A stretch of 44,212 nucleotides of DNA from Firmicutes bacterium CAG:145 (GCA_000435715.1 FR882580.1:4209-48420), one strand, 5' to 3'; numbered from the stretch's first letter, positions 1-8,619 are shown. A program made the numbers and translations. The notes: generated by a model not told the origin, from the letters alone.

Positions 1-57
1 TCGATAATCCTGAAGAGATCGAGCCACGTAGGCGTAACTTTGAGAGAGAAAGAATAG
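1..57 (+). CDS. rplV: 50S ribosomal protein L22, 3' end only
   Basis: The first reading frame is open from base 1 to a TAG at 55-57 and gives an 18-residue C-terminus containing KRSSHVGVTLREKE. This resembles the usual L22 ending (KRTSH followed by a beta strand and acidic/lysine tail). The gene lies directly upstream of rpsC, as in the S10 operon of nearly all bacteria. The rest lies outside the window. L22 binds 23S rRNA and lines the peptide exit tunnel. Confidence 0.85.
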   Translation, partial: SIILKRSSHVGVTLREKE

Positions 58-73
58 GATAGGAGGTTCATTC

Positions 74-958
74 ATGGGTCAGAAAGTTAGTCCGCACGGA
101 TTAAGAGTGGGCGTTATTAAAGACTGGAACTCCAAATGGTATGGAGATAAAAAGAACTTTGCTGATTTTTTGGCAGAAGACAACCAGATCAGAGAATATG
201 TAAAGAAAAAATTATATGTGGCCGGAGTTTCTAAGGTTCTTATTGAAAGATCCTCCGAGACAAAGTTAAGAGTAATCGTTCTCACCGCTAAGCCGGGTAT
301 GGTAATCGGCAGATCGGGAGACGGAATCGAAGCTCTTAAAAAGGGTCTTGTAAAACTTACAGGAAAAGAAGTAGAAATTTCCATAGAAGAAGTGAGAAGA
401 TCGGAGCTTGACGCTCAGCTCACTGCCGAGGCGGTAGCTCAGTCACTGGAGAGACGTGTTTCCTTCAGAAGAGCTATGAAACAGGTTATCGGCAGAACCA
501 TGAAGGCAGGCGCCAAGGGTATCAAAGTTGCGGTATCCGGCAGACTGGGCGGAGCAGAAATTGCCAGAAGCGAAAAATACAGCGAAGGCAACGTTCCTCT
601 TCATACTTTGAGGGCAGACATCGACTACGGATTTGCTGAGGCAGACACCACCTACGGAAAGATCGGCGTAAAAGTATGGATCAACCACGGTGAGGTTCTC
701 GACAAGGGTCTTCAGGCTGCAGTTCGCGAAGAAAAGCGCGAAAAGAGAGAAAGAAGACCGAGAAAAGACGGAGAAAGACGTCAGCGCAGAGACGGCGACA
801 GACAGGGTCGTCAGGGCGGCAGAAGAGACAGAAACGACAGAAACGAACTCCCTAAGGCCGTTAACCCTAGAATCAGAAAGACTCCTAAAGCTGAGCCTCA
901 GGTAGAAGCTCCGCAGGTCGCTGCAGCAGAAGCAGAAACTGTAGAAACTGAAAACTAG
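74..958 (+). CDS. rpsC: 30S ribosomal protein S3 with a long charged C-terminal tail
   Basis: S3 forms part of the mRNA entry channel of the small subunit. The N-terminus MGQKVSPHGLRVGVIKDWNS is typical, the KH domain carries VIGRSGDGIE near residues 78-87, and the C-terminal S3 fold contains DIDYGFAEADTTYGKIGVKVWI near 180-203. AGGAGG lies 7 bases before the ATG. The protein has 294 residues against about 210-230 usual: from about residue 217 it continues into an Arg/Asp/Glu/Gly-rich stretch and then an Ala/Glu/Pro-rich end. The tail looks disordered and RNA-interacting; its function is not inferable from sequence. Confidence 0.97.
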   Translation: MGQKVSPHGLRVGVIKDWNSKWYGDKKNFADFLAEDNQIREYVKKKLYVAGVSKVLIERSSETKLRVIVLTAKPGMVIGRSGDGIEALKKGLVKLTGKEVEISIEEVRRSELDAQLTAEAVAQSLERRVSFRRAMKQVIGRTMKAGAKGIKVAVSGRLGGAEIARSEKYSEGNVPLHTLRADIDYGFAEADTTYGKIGVKVWINHGEVLDKGLQAAVREEKREKRERRPRKDGERRQRRDGDRQGRQGGRRDRNDRNELPKAVNPRIRKTPKAEPQVEAPQVAAAEAETVETEN

Positions 959-986
959 ACAATTATGGAAAGGAGGAACTTAAGCC

Positions 987-1418
987 ATGTTAATGCCAAA
1001 GCGCGTTAAACGCAGAAGAGTTCACAGAGGAAGAATGAAAGGCGTTGCAACTAAAGGTAACACCATAACCTACGGTGCTTACGGACTGGTTGCACAGGAA
1101 TGTGGATGGATCACCTCTAATCAGATCGAGGCTGCCAGAGTAGCCATGACAAGATCTATCAAAAGAGGCGGTAAAGTATATATTAAGATTTTCCCACACA
1201 AATCGGTAACAAAGAAGCCTGCCGAAGTACGTATGGGTTCCGGTAAAGGTGCTCCTGAGTACTGGGTAGCAGTAGTTAAACCGGGTAGAGTTATGTTCGA
1301 GATCGAGGGGGTTTCGGAAGATAAAGCAAGAGAGGCCATGAGACTGGCGTCCCACAAGCTCCCGGTAAAATGTAAGTTTGCCATCAAAGAGCAAGCAGCA
1401 AAGGGGGCGGACGCATAA
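987..1418 (+). CDS. rplP: 50S ribosomal protein L16
   Basis: L16 sits near the A site and central protuberance and helps place tRNA. The 143-residue product starts MLMPKRVKRRRVHRGRMKG, matching the conserved L16 opening, and contains the conserved FPHKSVTKKPAEVRMGSGKG near residues 69-88. AGGAGG precedes the start. Its TAA stop shares one base with the rpmC ATG (TAATG), which suggests translational coupling. Length is close to the family norm (about 137-145). Confidence 0.98.
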   Translation: MLMPKRVKRRRVHRGRMKGVATKGNTITYGAYGLVAQECGWITSNQIEAARVAMTRSIKRGGKVYIKIFPHKSVTKKPAEVRMGSGKGAPEYWVAVVKPGRVMFEIEGVSEDKAREAMRLASHKLPVKCKFAIKEQAAKGADA

Positions 1419-1621
1419 TGGAATTGAAGAAAATGAGAGATATGACAGAAGTTGAATTAAATACAGAACTGTCCAAGATGAAAAAAGAACTGTTCAACCT
1501 GAGATTCCAGCACGCGACAGGTCAGCTCGAGAATCCTGTTCAGATGAGAGAACTCAAGAGGAACATCGCAAGAGTAAAGACTATCATCAGAGAAAAAGAA
1601 CTCGCTAAGGTTCAGGGCTAA
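1418..1621 (+). CDS. rpmC: 50S ribosomal protein L29
   Basis: A 67-residue L29, the small two-helix protein at the exit-tunnel rim that contacts SRP and trigger factor. The sequence has the typical pattern MRDMTEVELNTELSKMKKEL followed by FNLRFQHATGQLENP and a basic second helix with RNIARVKTI. It overlaps the rplP stop by one base and keeps the usual order rplP-rpmC-rpsQ. Confidence 0.97.
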   Translation: MELKKMRDMTEVELNTELSKMKKELFNLRFQHATGQLENPVQMRELKRNIARVKTIIREKELAKVQG

Positions 1622-1639
1622 GAGAGAGGAGGATGTAAT

Positions 1640-1900
1640 ATGACAGTTGAAAGAAACAGAAGAAAGACTAAAGTCGGTGTCGTTGTATCTGACAAGATGG
1701 ATAAGACTGTAGTCGTTGCCATAGAAGACTTCGTAAGACATTCCCTTTACGGAAAAGCTGTAAAGAGAACCAAGAAAGTCAAAGCTCACGATGAGAACAA
1801 CGAATGTCAGATAGGCGATAAAGTAAGAATTATGGAAACAAGACCTCTTTCAAAAGATAAGAGATGGAGACTTGTTAACATTGTTGAAAAGGTTAAATAA
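1640..1900 (+). CDS. rpsQ: 30S ribosomal protein S17
   Basis: S17 is a primary 16S rRNA-binding OB-fold protein. The 86-residue product contains KTKVGVVVSDKMDKTVVVAI and the conserved end VRIMETRPLSKDKRWRLV. A GAGAGGAGG ribosome binding site lies upstream. Position between rpmC and rplN is standard. Confidence 0.98.
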   Translation: MTVERNRRKTKVGVVVSDKMDKTVVVAIEDFVRHSLYGKAVKRTKKVKAHDENNECQIGDKVRIMETRPLSKDKRWRLVNIVEKVK

Positions 1901-1915
1901 AGGAGGCACCAGATC

Positions 1916-2290
1916 ATGATTCAGACAGAAACCAGATTAAGAGTTGCCGACAATTCCGGAGCGAAAGAGCTCCTTTGCATCCGTATATTAGGAGGCACCA
2001 GCCGTCAGTACGCCAACATCGGCGACGTGATAGTTTGTGCAGTTAAGGAAGCTACTCCGGGCGGAGTTGTAAAAAAAGGTGACGTTGTGAAGGCTGTAGT
2101 AGTGAGAACTAAACATGGTGCCAGAAGAAGTGACGGAAGCTATGTTAAATTCGATCAGAACGCTGCAGTGATCATCAAAGATAAAGAAGATAAGAACCCT
2201 GTGGGAACTCGTATCTTCGGACCGGTTGCCAGAGAACTGAGAGAAAAAGGCTTTATGAAGATCGTGTCATTGGCACCGGAAGTACTGTAG
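1916..2290 (+). CDS. rplN: 50S ribosomal protein L14
   Basis: L14 forms an intersubunit bridge and contacts 23S rRNA. The product is 124 residues, near the family norm of 122, with the hallmark MIQTETRLRVADNSGAKEL start, LGGTSRQYANIGDVI, and the end FGPVARELREKGFMKIVSLA. AAAGGAGGCACC gives the ribosome binding site. Confidence 0.98.
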   Translation: MIQTETRLRVADNSGAKELLCIRILGGTSRQYANIGDVIVCAVKEATPGGVVKKGDVVKAVVVRTKHGARRSDGSYVKFDQNAAVIIKDKEDKNPVGTRIFGPVARELREKGFMKIVSLAPEVL

Positions 2291-2302
2291 GAGGTGAACA
2301 GG

Positions 2303-2608
2303 ATGCGTATAAAGAAAGATGATACGGTGGTAGTTATCACCGGTAAAGATAAAGGCAAGACCGGAAAAGTTCTCAAAGCTATGCCTAAGGAGAACAAAGT
2401 GGTAGTGCAGGGCGTAAACATGCAAACCAAGCACGCTAAGGCTACTCAGAAGGCAGCAGCAGAGATCAAGCATATGGAAGGCCCTATAGACGCTTCCAAC
2501 GTAATGTACTATGATACCAAGGCAAAGCAGGGCACCAAGATTGGATACAAGATCGAAAACGGTAAAAAAGTAAGAGTCGCCAAGAAGAGCGGCAGCGTAA
2601 TAGACTAG
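2303..2608 (+). CDS. rplX: 50S ribosomal protein L24
   Basis: L24 is an assembly-initiating KOW-domain protein. The KOW motif reads DDTVVVITGKDKGKTGKVLK in the first 25 residues and VVVQGVNMQTKHAK follows. I chose ATG 2303 (101 residues) over the in-frame GTG at 2294 because GGAGGTG at 2290-2296 would overlap the GTG and is correctly spaced for the ATG, giving the usual MRIKKDD opening. Confidence 0.96.
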   Translation: MRIKKDDTVVVITGKDKGKTGKVLKAMPKENKVVVQGVNMQTKHAKATQKAAAEIKHMEGPIDASNVMYYDTKAKQGTKIGYKIENGKKVRVAKKSGSVID

Positions 2609-2625
2609 GAAAGGAGGAGAGAACT

Positions 2626-3168
2626 TTGACAGCAAGATTAAAGACAATGTACGACGAAAAGGTTTTCGGTGCGTTAAAAGAGAAATTCCAGTATAAAAAC
2701 GTAATGGAAGTTCCTAAACTCGAGAAAGTAACCATAAATATGGGTCTGGGCGAAGCTAAGGACAACGCTAAAGTAATGGAATCCGCTGTAGAGGAGATCG
2801 GTCTCATCTGCGGACAGAAACCGGTAGTTACTAAGGCTAAAAAGTCTATCGCCAACTTCAAAGTGAGACAGGGAATGCCTGTAGGCGCTAAGGTTACTCT
2901 CAGAGGAGAAAATATGTATGTATTTGTTGACAAGCTTTTCAACATCTCCCTTCCGAGAGTAAGAGACTTCAAGGGCGTTAGCAAAAACTCCTTTGACGGC
3001 AGAGGTAACTATTCCATGGGTATCAAGGAACAGTTGATCTTCCCTGAAATCAACTACGATCAGGTTGATATGATAAAGGGTATGAACATTGTATTTACTA
3101 CTACGGCAAAGACTGACGAGGAGGCTCAGGCGCTGCTTGAACTTCTTGGAATGCCGTTTGAGAAATAA
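2626..3168 (+). CDS. rplE: 50S ribosomal protein L5 (TTG start)
   Basis: L5 binds 5S rRNA and helps build the central protuberance. The 180-residue product contains VPKLEKVTINMGLGEAKDN and the conserved RVRDFKGVSKNSFDGRGNY near residues 110-128. The start is TTG: GGAGGAGAGAAC lies just upstream, and only this start preserves the N-terminal pattern RLKTMYDEKV expected for the family (usually RLKxxYxxEI). Confidence 0.97.
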   Translation: MTARLKTMYDEKVFGALKEKFQYKNVMEVPKLEKVTINMGLGEAKDNAKVMESAVEEIGLICGQKPVVTKAKKSIANFKVRQGMPVGAKVTLRGENMYVFVDKLFNISLPRVRDFKGVSKNSFDGRGNYSMGIKEQLIFPEINYDQVDMIKGMNIVFTTTAKTDEEAQALLELLGMPFEK

Positions 3169-3180
3169 TAGGAGGGAATC

Positions 3181-3366
3181 ATGGCAAAAACATCTCTCAA
3201 GGTGAAACAGCAGAGAAAACCTAAATACTCAACTCGCGCATATACAAGATGCAGACTTTGCGGAAGACCTCATGCTGTACTAAGAAAATACGGTATCTGC
3301 CGTATTTGCTTCAGAGAGCTTGCTTACAAGGGTGAAATTCCCGGCGTGAGAAAAGCAAGCTGGTAA
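3181..3366 (+). CDS. rpsN: 30S ribosomal protein S14, zinc-binding short form
   Basis: A 61-residue type Z S14 carrying two CxxC pairs, CRLCG near residues 23-27 and CRICF near 39-43, that bind structural zinc. The C-terminus GEIPGVRKASW is classic. This short zinc form is usual for Firmicutes; some also carry a zinc-free paralogue elsewhere, which cannot be judged here. A GGAGGG site precedes the ATG. Confidence 0.97.
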   Translation: MAKTSLKVKQQRKPKYSTRAYTRCRLCGRPHAVLRKYGICRICFRELAYKGEIPGVRKASW

Positions 3367-3391
3367 TATAAAAGAAAGGAGAAATACTGTA

Positions 3392-3790
3392 ATGACAATG
3401 ACAGATCCTATAGCGGATATGCTAACGAGAATCAGAAACGCCAATACTGTAGGACACGAAACTGTTGAAATTCCGGCTTCGAGAATGAAAAAATCCATAG
3501 CCGAAATTTTGAAGGCAGAAGGCTACATTGCGGATTTCGAAGTTATAGATGACAACAAGCAGGGCATCATCAAAGTCACTATGAAATACGGTGCCAACAA
3601 AGAAAAAGTTATCAGCGGAATAAAGAAGATTTCTAAGCCGGGTCTTAAAAAATATGCTAAGGCCGGCGAGGTTCCAAGAGTTTTAGGAGGTCTCGGTATC
3701 GCTATCATCTCCACTTCTAAGGGAGTTATCAGCGACAAGGAAGCCAGAAAACTGGGAATCGGCGGCGAAGTAATCTGTTATGTATGGTAG
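3392..3790 (+). CDS. rpsH: 30S ribosomal protein S8
   Basis: S8 binds helix 21 of 16S rRNA and in many bacteria represses its own spc operon by binding a similar mRNA fold. The 132-residue product begins MTMTDPIADMLTRIRNANTV and ends with the conserved GIAIISTSKGVISDKEARK and GGEVICYVW. AAAGGAG lies upstream of the ATG. Confidence 0.98.
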   Translation: MTMTDPIADMLTRIRNANTVGHETVEIPASRMKKSIAEILKAEGYIADFEVIDDNKQGIIKVTMKYGANKEKVISGIKKISKPGLKKYAKAGEVPRVLGGLGIAIISTSKGVISDKEARKLGIGGEVICYVW

Positions 3791-3802
3791 GAGGAACGAA
3801 AA

Positions 3803-4345
3803 ATGTCAAGAATAGGTAAGAAACCTGTAGTTGTTCCTGCCGGCGTAGAAGTAACGGTAGACGGAAACAACGTAGTTACCGTTAAAGGACCTAAGGGACA
3901 ATTATCACAGCAAATAAGCAAGTTAATAAAGGTTGAGGTAGCAGACGGAGCTGTAAACGTATCAAGAGACAGCGACCAGAGAGAAAACAGATCTCAGCAC
4001 GGACTTGCCAGAACACTGATAAACAACATGGTTACAGGCGTAACGGCAGGCTTTGAAAAGAAGATGCAGCTTGTAGGCGTTGGTTACAAGGCAGAGAAGA
4101 AGGGCAAGACCCTCGTAATGAACCTTGGATATTCACATCCTGTAGAACTCGAAGACCCTGAAGGCATTACAACGGAATGTCCTTCGGCGACAGAAGTAGT
4201 CGTAAAGGGTATTGACAAAGCAGTTGTCGGAAACTATGCGGCAAACATCAGAGCATGGAGAAAGCCTGAACCTTATAAGGGCAAGGGTATCAAGTATGTT
4301 GATGAAGTTATCCGCAGAAAAGAAGGCAAAGCAGGCGCTAAATAA
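3803..4345 (+). CDS. rplF: 50S ribosomal protein L6
   Basis: L6 lies near the sarcin-ricin loop and factor-binding site. The 180-residue product starts MSRIGKKPVVVPAGVEV and has the conserved NMVTGVTAGFEKKMQLVGVG segment and the C-terminal KPEPYKGKGIKYVDEVIRRK. Standard position and length. Confidence 0.98.
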   Translation: MSRIGKKPVVVPAGVEVTVDGNNVVTVKGPKGQLSQQISKLIKVEVADGAVNVSRDSDQRENRSQHGLARTLINNMVTGVTAGFEKKMQLVGVGYKAEKKGKTLVMNLGYSHPVELEDPEGITTECPSATEVVVKGIDKAVVGNYAANIRAWRKPEPYKGKGIKYVDEVIRRKEGKAGAK

Positions 4346-4365
4346 GAGAAAGGAGTGAAGTGAAA

Positions 4366-4731
4366 ATGGCTAAAGACAGCAGAAATGACAGACGTGTCAA
4401 GAGACACGAAAGAGTAAGAAAAAATCTTTATGGAACTCCTGAAAAACCAAGACTTTGCGTTTACAGATCCAACAAGAATATTTCTGCCCAGATCATAGAC
4501 GACGTAAACGGAACCACTCTCGTTGCCGCGTCATCCTTAGACAAGGATCTCAAGGCAGAAGTTGCAAACGGCGGAAACAAGGAAGCTGCAAAGAAGGTTG
4601 GAGCAGCCTTAGCTAAAAAAGCTGTGGCAAAGGGTATAGAAGAAGTTTGCTTCGACAGAGGCGGATTCTTGTACCACGGAAGAGTCGCAGAACTGGCAGC
4701 AGGCGCTCGCGAAGGCGGATTAAAATTCTAA
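4366..4731 (+). CDS. rplR: 50S ribosomal protein L18
   Basis: L18 carries 5S rRNA to the ribosome with L5. The 121-residue product has VKRHERVRKNLYGTPEKPRL and the end DRGGFLYHGRVAELAAGARE. I chose ATG 4366 instead of the in-frame GTG 4360, because AGGAG at 4351-4355 is only 4 bases from the GTG and 10 from the ATG; the difference is two residues. Confidence 0.96.
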   Translation: MAKDSRNDRRVKRHERVRKNLYGTPEKPRLCVYRSNKNISAQIIDDVNGTTLVAASSLDKDLKAEVANGGNKEAAKKVGAALAKKAVAKGIEEVCFDRGGFLYHGRVAELAAGAREGGLKF

Positions 4732-4747
4732 CAGGAGGAAATAAGGA

Positions 4748-5251
4748 ATGCGTAATATCGTTGATGCATCCAAGCTGGACTTGAAATCAACCATCGTAAA
4801 CATAAGAAGAGTTGCGAAGACGGTTAAAGGCGGCAGAAACATGAGATTCAGCGTAACAGTAGTAGTCGGCGACGGCAATGGTTACGTGGGCGTAGGTCTT
4901 GGAAAATCTCAGGAAATTCCTGAAGCCGTAAGAAAAGCTGAAGAAGATGCAAAGAAGAATTTAATATATGTTCCTACAGTAGGAACCACTGTACCACACA
5001 GAAACTTAGGTGTTTTCGGAGCAGGCAGAGTTCTGATCATGCCGGCGTCACAAGGTACGGGAGTTATCGCAGGTTCATCGGTTCGTACAGTACTCGAAGC
5101 TGCGGGAATCAGAGACGTAAGAGCTAAATCCATAGGCTCAAACAACTCCGGCAACATGGCTTACGCCACCATCGAAGGTCTCAAGGGTATGATGACCGTA
5201 GAAAAAGTTGCAAAACTCAGAGGCAAGACTAAGGAAGAAATCTTAGGATAG
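4748..5251 (+). CDS. rpsE: 30S ribosomal protein S5
   Basis: S5 acts in decoding fidelity with S4. The dsRNA-binding-like N-domain contains RRVAKTVKGGRNMRFSVTVV, followed by the glycine-rich loop VGVGLGKSQEIPEAVRKAEE; the C-domain holds GTGVIAGSSVRTVLEAAGIR. 167 residues is the family norm. ACAGGAGG precedes the ATG. Confidence 0.98.
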   Translation: MRNIVDASKLDLKSTIVNIRRVAKTVKGGRNMRFSVTVVVGDGNGYVGVGLGKSQEIPEAVRKAEEDAKKNLIYVPTVGTTVPHRNLGVFGAGRVLIMPASQGTGVIAGSSVRTVLEAAGIRDVRAKSIGSNNSGNMAYATIEGLKGMMTVEKVAKLRGKTKEEILG

Positions 5252-5264
5252 GAGGAAACGCGAA

Positions 5265-5447
5265 ATGGCAAAAATGATAAAGATCACTTTAACTAAGAGC
5301 ACTATCGGCGCTTCCCCTAAACAGAGAAAAGTTGTTGAAGCGCTGGGACTCAAAAAGATGCACCACTGCGTAGAGCTGGCGGACACTCCGCAGACTCGCG
5401 GCGCTGTCGCAAAGGTTTCGCATCTTGTAACAGTAGAAGAAATATAA
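5265..5447 (+). CDS. rpmD: 50S ribosomal protein L30
   Basis: A 60-residue L30 with the typical short ferredoxin-like pattern MIKITLTKSTIGASPKQRKV and LGLKKMHHCVELADTPQTRG. It is found between rpsE and rplO as expected. GGAGGAAACGCGAA gives a good ribosome binding site. Confidence 0.97.
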   Translation: MAKMIKITLTKSTIGASPKQRKVVEALGLKKMHHCVELADTPQTRGAVAKVSHLVTVEEI

Positions 5448-5460
5448 GGAGGTGCCATAA

Positions 5461-5901
5461 ATGAAATTACATGAATTAAAAGCGCCCCAGGGTGCAACAA
5501 AGGCACCTAAGAGAAAAGGCCGCGGTACCGCTACCGGACAGGGTAAGACTGCCGGCAGAGGTATGAACGGTCAGAACTCGAGATCAGGCGGCGGCGTTCG
5601 TCTGGGCTTTGAAGGCGGACAGATGCCTTTGTACAGAAGACTGCCTAAGAGGGGATTTACCAACATCTGGGCAAAAGAGTACTCCATAGTAAATGTCGAG
5701 GATCTTAACAAGTTCGCGGCAGGTACGGAAGTCACTCAGGCTATGCTCGAAGAAGCAGGAATGTTAAAGCAGGTAAAGGACGGAATCAAGGTTCTCGGAC
5801 AGGGAACTCTGAACGTCGCTTTGACGGTAAAGGCAGATAAATTCAGCAAGAGCGCTGTAGAAAAGATTGAAGCTGCGGGAGGAAAGGCAGAGGTGATTTA
5901 G
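5461..5901 (+). CDS. rplO: 50S ribosomal protein L15
   Basis: L15 is a late-assembly large-subunit protein with an extended Gly/Arg/Lys-rich N-terminus. The 146-residue product shows KRKGRGTATGQGKTAGRG, GGGVRLGFEGGQMPLYRRLP and PKRGFTNIW. The start is MKLHELKAPQGA behind AAGGAGGTGCC. Its stop is one base before the secY start, so secY translation is probably coupled to it. Confidence 0.98.
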   Translation: MKLHELKAPQGATKAPKRKGRGTATGQGKTAGRGMNGQNSRSGGGVRLGFEGGQMPLYRRLPKRGFTNIWAKEYSIVNVEDLNKFAAGTEVTQAMLEEAGMLKQVKDGIKVLGQGTLNVALTVKADKFSKSAVEKIEAAGGKAEVI

Positions 5902-5902
5902 T

Positions 5903-7183
5903 ATGGGTATGCTAAAGACGATTTCTCAAGCATGGAAAGTTGCCGAAATCAGATCAAAGATGATTTTCACTTTGCTGATGCTGGTCGTATTCCGTATCGG
6001 ATCCAATATTCCGGTACCTAATATCAACAGAACTGTCTTGTCTGAGATGTTTACCGGTGAGACCGGACTCTTCGACTTGTTCGATTTGTTTTCCGGAGGA
6101 TCCTTTAGCAACTTTACTATATTCGCACTAAGTATTACGCCATACATCACAGCGTCTATAATCGTAAATCTGCTGACCATGGCCTTCCCTTATTTCCAGC
6201 GTCTGGCGCAGGAAGGCAACGAGGGCAGAAAGAAGATGGCTCAGATCACCAGGTATATGACCGTGGTTTTAGCTCTGATTCAGGCCATAGGTCTTACCGT
6301 AGGCTTGTTCAATCAGGCTATAGTGGATAAGAGCGTATTTTCTATAATAGTAGTGATATTGGTACTGACTGCAGGAACATCCTTCCTGATGTGGCTGGGT
6401 GAACAGATCAACGATAAAGGCGTAGGAAACGGCATATCGCTGATAATCTTCTCCGGTATAGTAGCGAGAATACCTAGCGGCATCAGAAGCCTTTCCACCA
6501 GCCTCAGCGACGGCGCCATATCTGTGATCACTCTGGTGATATTGGTCGTACTGGCAGTGCTGGTAATCGCAGGAGTAGTCCTGATTCAGGAAGGCCAGAG
6601 GAGAATTCCGGTGCAGTACGCTAAGCGTGTAGTTGGAAGAAAAATGTACGGAGGACAATCGACACATATTCCTATCAAGGTAAACCAGTCGGGAGTCATT
6701 CCGATCATCTTCTCGCTGTCACTGCTTTCGTTCCCGCTCACCATAACATACTTTTTCCCTGATACGGGATTCACCGATTGGGTGACCAAATGGCTGTCTC
6801 CTTCAGGAAATCCGGGAGTATGGGTATACGGAGTGCTGAACGTAATACTGATAATAGCGTTCACCTACTTCTATACGGGAGTCACTTTCAACCCTAAAGA
6901 AGTAGCCAATAACATGAAGGCTAACGGCGGCTTTATCCCGGGAATAAGACCCGGTCAGGCTACCGAAGATTATTTAAGCAAAGTAATGTCAAGAATCACT
7001 ATTGTAGGAGCCATATTCTTAGCTGTCATAGCTACGCTGCCTACGATCGTAAGCGTCATGAGCTCTCTGAACATACACTTCGGAGGAACGTCGCTGCTTA
7101 TCGCGGTGGGAGTTGCCCTGGAAACTGTAAGAGCTCTGGAGAATCAGATGCTTATGAGAAACTATCAAGGATTCCTGAAATAG
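5903..7183 (+). CDS. secY: Preprotein translocase subunit SecY
   Basis: SecY is the channel of the Sec translocon in the cytoplasmic membrane. The 426-residue product has the expected ten hydrophobic segments. Family signatures visible are SNIPVPNINR near the N-terminus, LGIxxITPYITASIIV-like (here FALSITPYITASIIVNLL), PYFQRLAQEGNEGRKKM in the first cytosolic loop, FNPKEVANNMKANGGFIPGI in loop C5, and ALENQMLMRNYQGFLK at the end. The ribosome binding site GAGGTG lies inside the end of rplO. Confidence 0.98.
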   Translation: MGMLKTISQAWKVAEIRSKMIFTLLMLVVFRIGSNIPVPNINRTVLSEMFTGETGLFDLFDLFSGGSFSNFTIFALSITPYITASIIVNLLTMAFPYFQRLAQEGNEGRKKMAQITRYMTVVLALIQAIGLTVGLFNQAIVDKSVFSIIVVILVLTAGTSFLMWLGEQINDKGVGNGISLIIFSGIVARIPSGIRSLSTSLSDGAISVITLVILVVLAVLVIAGVVLIQEGQRRIPVQYAKRVVGRKMYGGQSTHIPIKVNQSGVIPIIFSLSLLSFPLTITYFFPDTGFTDWVTKWLSPSGNPGVWVYGVLNVILIIAFTYFYTGVTFNPKEVANNMKANGGFIPGIRPGQATEDYLSKVMSRITIVGAIFLAVIATLPTIVSVMSSLNIHFGGTSLLIAVGVALETVRALENQMLMRNYQGFLK

Positions 7184-7201
7184 CATAGAGGAGATGATAA
7201 A

Positions 7202-7849
7202 ATGCTTAGAACTATATTATTAGGGCCTCCGGGAGCAGGAAAAGGCACTCAGGCTGCTAAAATAGTTGAAAAATATCACATCCCGCATATCTCTACGGGA
7301 GATATCTTCAGAGAAAACATCAAAAACGGAACAGAGCTTGGCAAGAGAGCAAAAGAATATATGGATAAGGGAGAACTGGTGCCGGACGATCTGGTAATAG
7401 AGATCGCCACCGACAGACTCTCGAAGGACGACTGCAAAGACGGATTCCTTCTTGACGGTTTTCCAAGGACAGTATATCAGGCGGAAAAGCTCGATGAGTT
7501 CCTGAATTCTCGAGGCCATAAGATCGACAAGGTGCTTGACATAGCCGTCGAAAAGGAAGAATTGATGACGAGGCTTACCGGCAGACGTGTATGCAAAGCC
7601 TGCGGCGCCAGCTATCATGTAGTGAACATCCCTCCTAAAAAAGAAGGAGTCTGTGATGTGTGCGGAGGCCCTCTGACGCAGAGAGCCGATGACAATGCAG
7701 AAACTGTTGCCAACAGGATAGAAGTCTATGAAGCGCAGACGATGCCTTTGATAGAATACTACGAAAAGGCCGGAAACATAGCTCATATAGATGGAGCTAC
7801 AGGCCTGGAAAACGTATTCGGCGACATAGTAAAAGCTTTGGGTGAATAA
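7202..7849 (+). CDS. adk: Adenylate kinase, zinc-binding LID type
   Basis: Converts AMP and ATP to two ADP in the cytosol. The P-loop GPPGAGKGTQA is at residues 7-17, GDIFRE and GFPRT motifs bind AMP, and LTGRRVCKACG starts a long LID. The LID carries CxxC and a second CxxC (CKAC near 130, CDVC near 150), the zinc-stabilised form usual in Gram-positive bacteria. 215 residues. It follows secY as in most spc operons. Confidence 0.98.
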   Translation: MLRTILLGPPGAGKGTQAAKIVEKYHIPHISTGDIFRENIKNGTELGKRAKEYMDKGELVPDDLVIEIATDRLSKDDCKDGFLLDGFPRTVYQAEKLDEFLNSRGHKIDKVLDIAVEKEELMTRLTGRRVCKACGASYHVVNIPPKKEGVCDVCGGPLTQRADDNAETVANRIEVYEAQTMPLIEYYEKAGNIAHIDGATGLENVFGDIVKALGE

Positions 7850-7851
7850 TA

Positions 7852-8598
7852 ATGATCATCATCAAATCAAGACAGGAAATTGAATTGATGCGCGAAGCCG
7901 GCAAAGTCACCGGACAGATACTGAGAGATCTTGAGGGACTTATGAGACCGGGTGTTGCGACCATAGAGATAGACCGCTTCGTCGAAAGAGCCGTCAAAGC
8001 GGCGGGCATGAGCGCGTCAGAAAAAGGATACTGCGGATATCCAGCCAGCATATGTGTTTCTATCAACGAAGAAGTAGTGCATGGTATACCTTCCAAGAAG
8101 AGGATTCTGAGAGAAGGAGATATCGTCAGTCTGGACCTGGTGGTTGAAAATCACGGTTATATGGCCGACGCAGCCAGAACTTACGGAGTAGGGCAGATAA
8201 GCCCAGATGCCCGGCGTCTGATAGAAACGGCCAAACAAGCCTTCTTTAACGGAATAACCTTTGCTAAGGAAGGCTACAGGCTGTCGGACATTTCAAATGC
8301 CGTTCAAAAGACCGTGGAAGGCGAAGGTTTCGGCGTAATAAGAGATTTTGTGGGTCATGGGATCGGCAGCAGCATGCACGAAGATCCGCAGATACCTAAT
8401 TACGGAAAACCCGGCAAAGGCCCGCGCCTGCAAAGGGGGATGGTTCTGGCCATAGAACCCATGATATGTCAGGGTTCGTATGAGGTGGACGTTCTGACGG
8501 ACGACTGGACTGCAGTCACCGTAGACGGCGGCTTAGCCGCGCATTATGAAAATACTGTTGTAATAACTGATGGTGAGCCTGAGCTGCTTACCTTGTAA
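7852..8598 (+). CDS. map: Methionine aminopeptidase, type I
   Basis: Removes the initiator methionine from nascent proteins. The pita-bread fold ligands are visible: SLDLVVENHGYMADAART (two Asp), FVGHGIGSSMHEDPQIPNYG (His), VLAIEPM (Glu) and HYENTVVIT (Glu). The 248-residue length is that of the short type I enzyme without an N-terminal extension. It starts two bases after the adk stop. Confidence 0.97.
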   Translation: MIIIKSRQEIELMREAGKVTGQILRDLEGLMRPGVATIEIDRFVERAVKAAGMSASEKGYCGYPASICVSINEEVVHGIPSKKRILREGDIVSLDLVVENHGYMADAARTYGVGQISPDARRLIETAKQAFFNGITFAKEGYRLSDISNAVQKTVEGEGFGVIRDFVGHGIGSSMHEDPQIPNYGKPGKGPRLQRGMVLAIEPMICQGSYEVDVLTDDWTAVTVDGGLAAHYENTVVITDGEPELLTL

Positions 8599-8619
8599 TG
8601 TTGAGAAGGAGATGTATTT

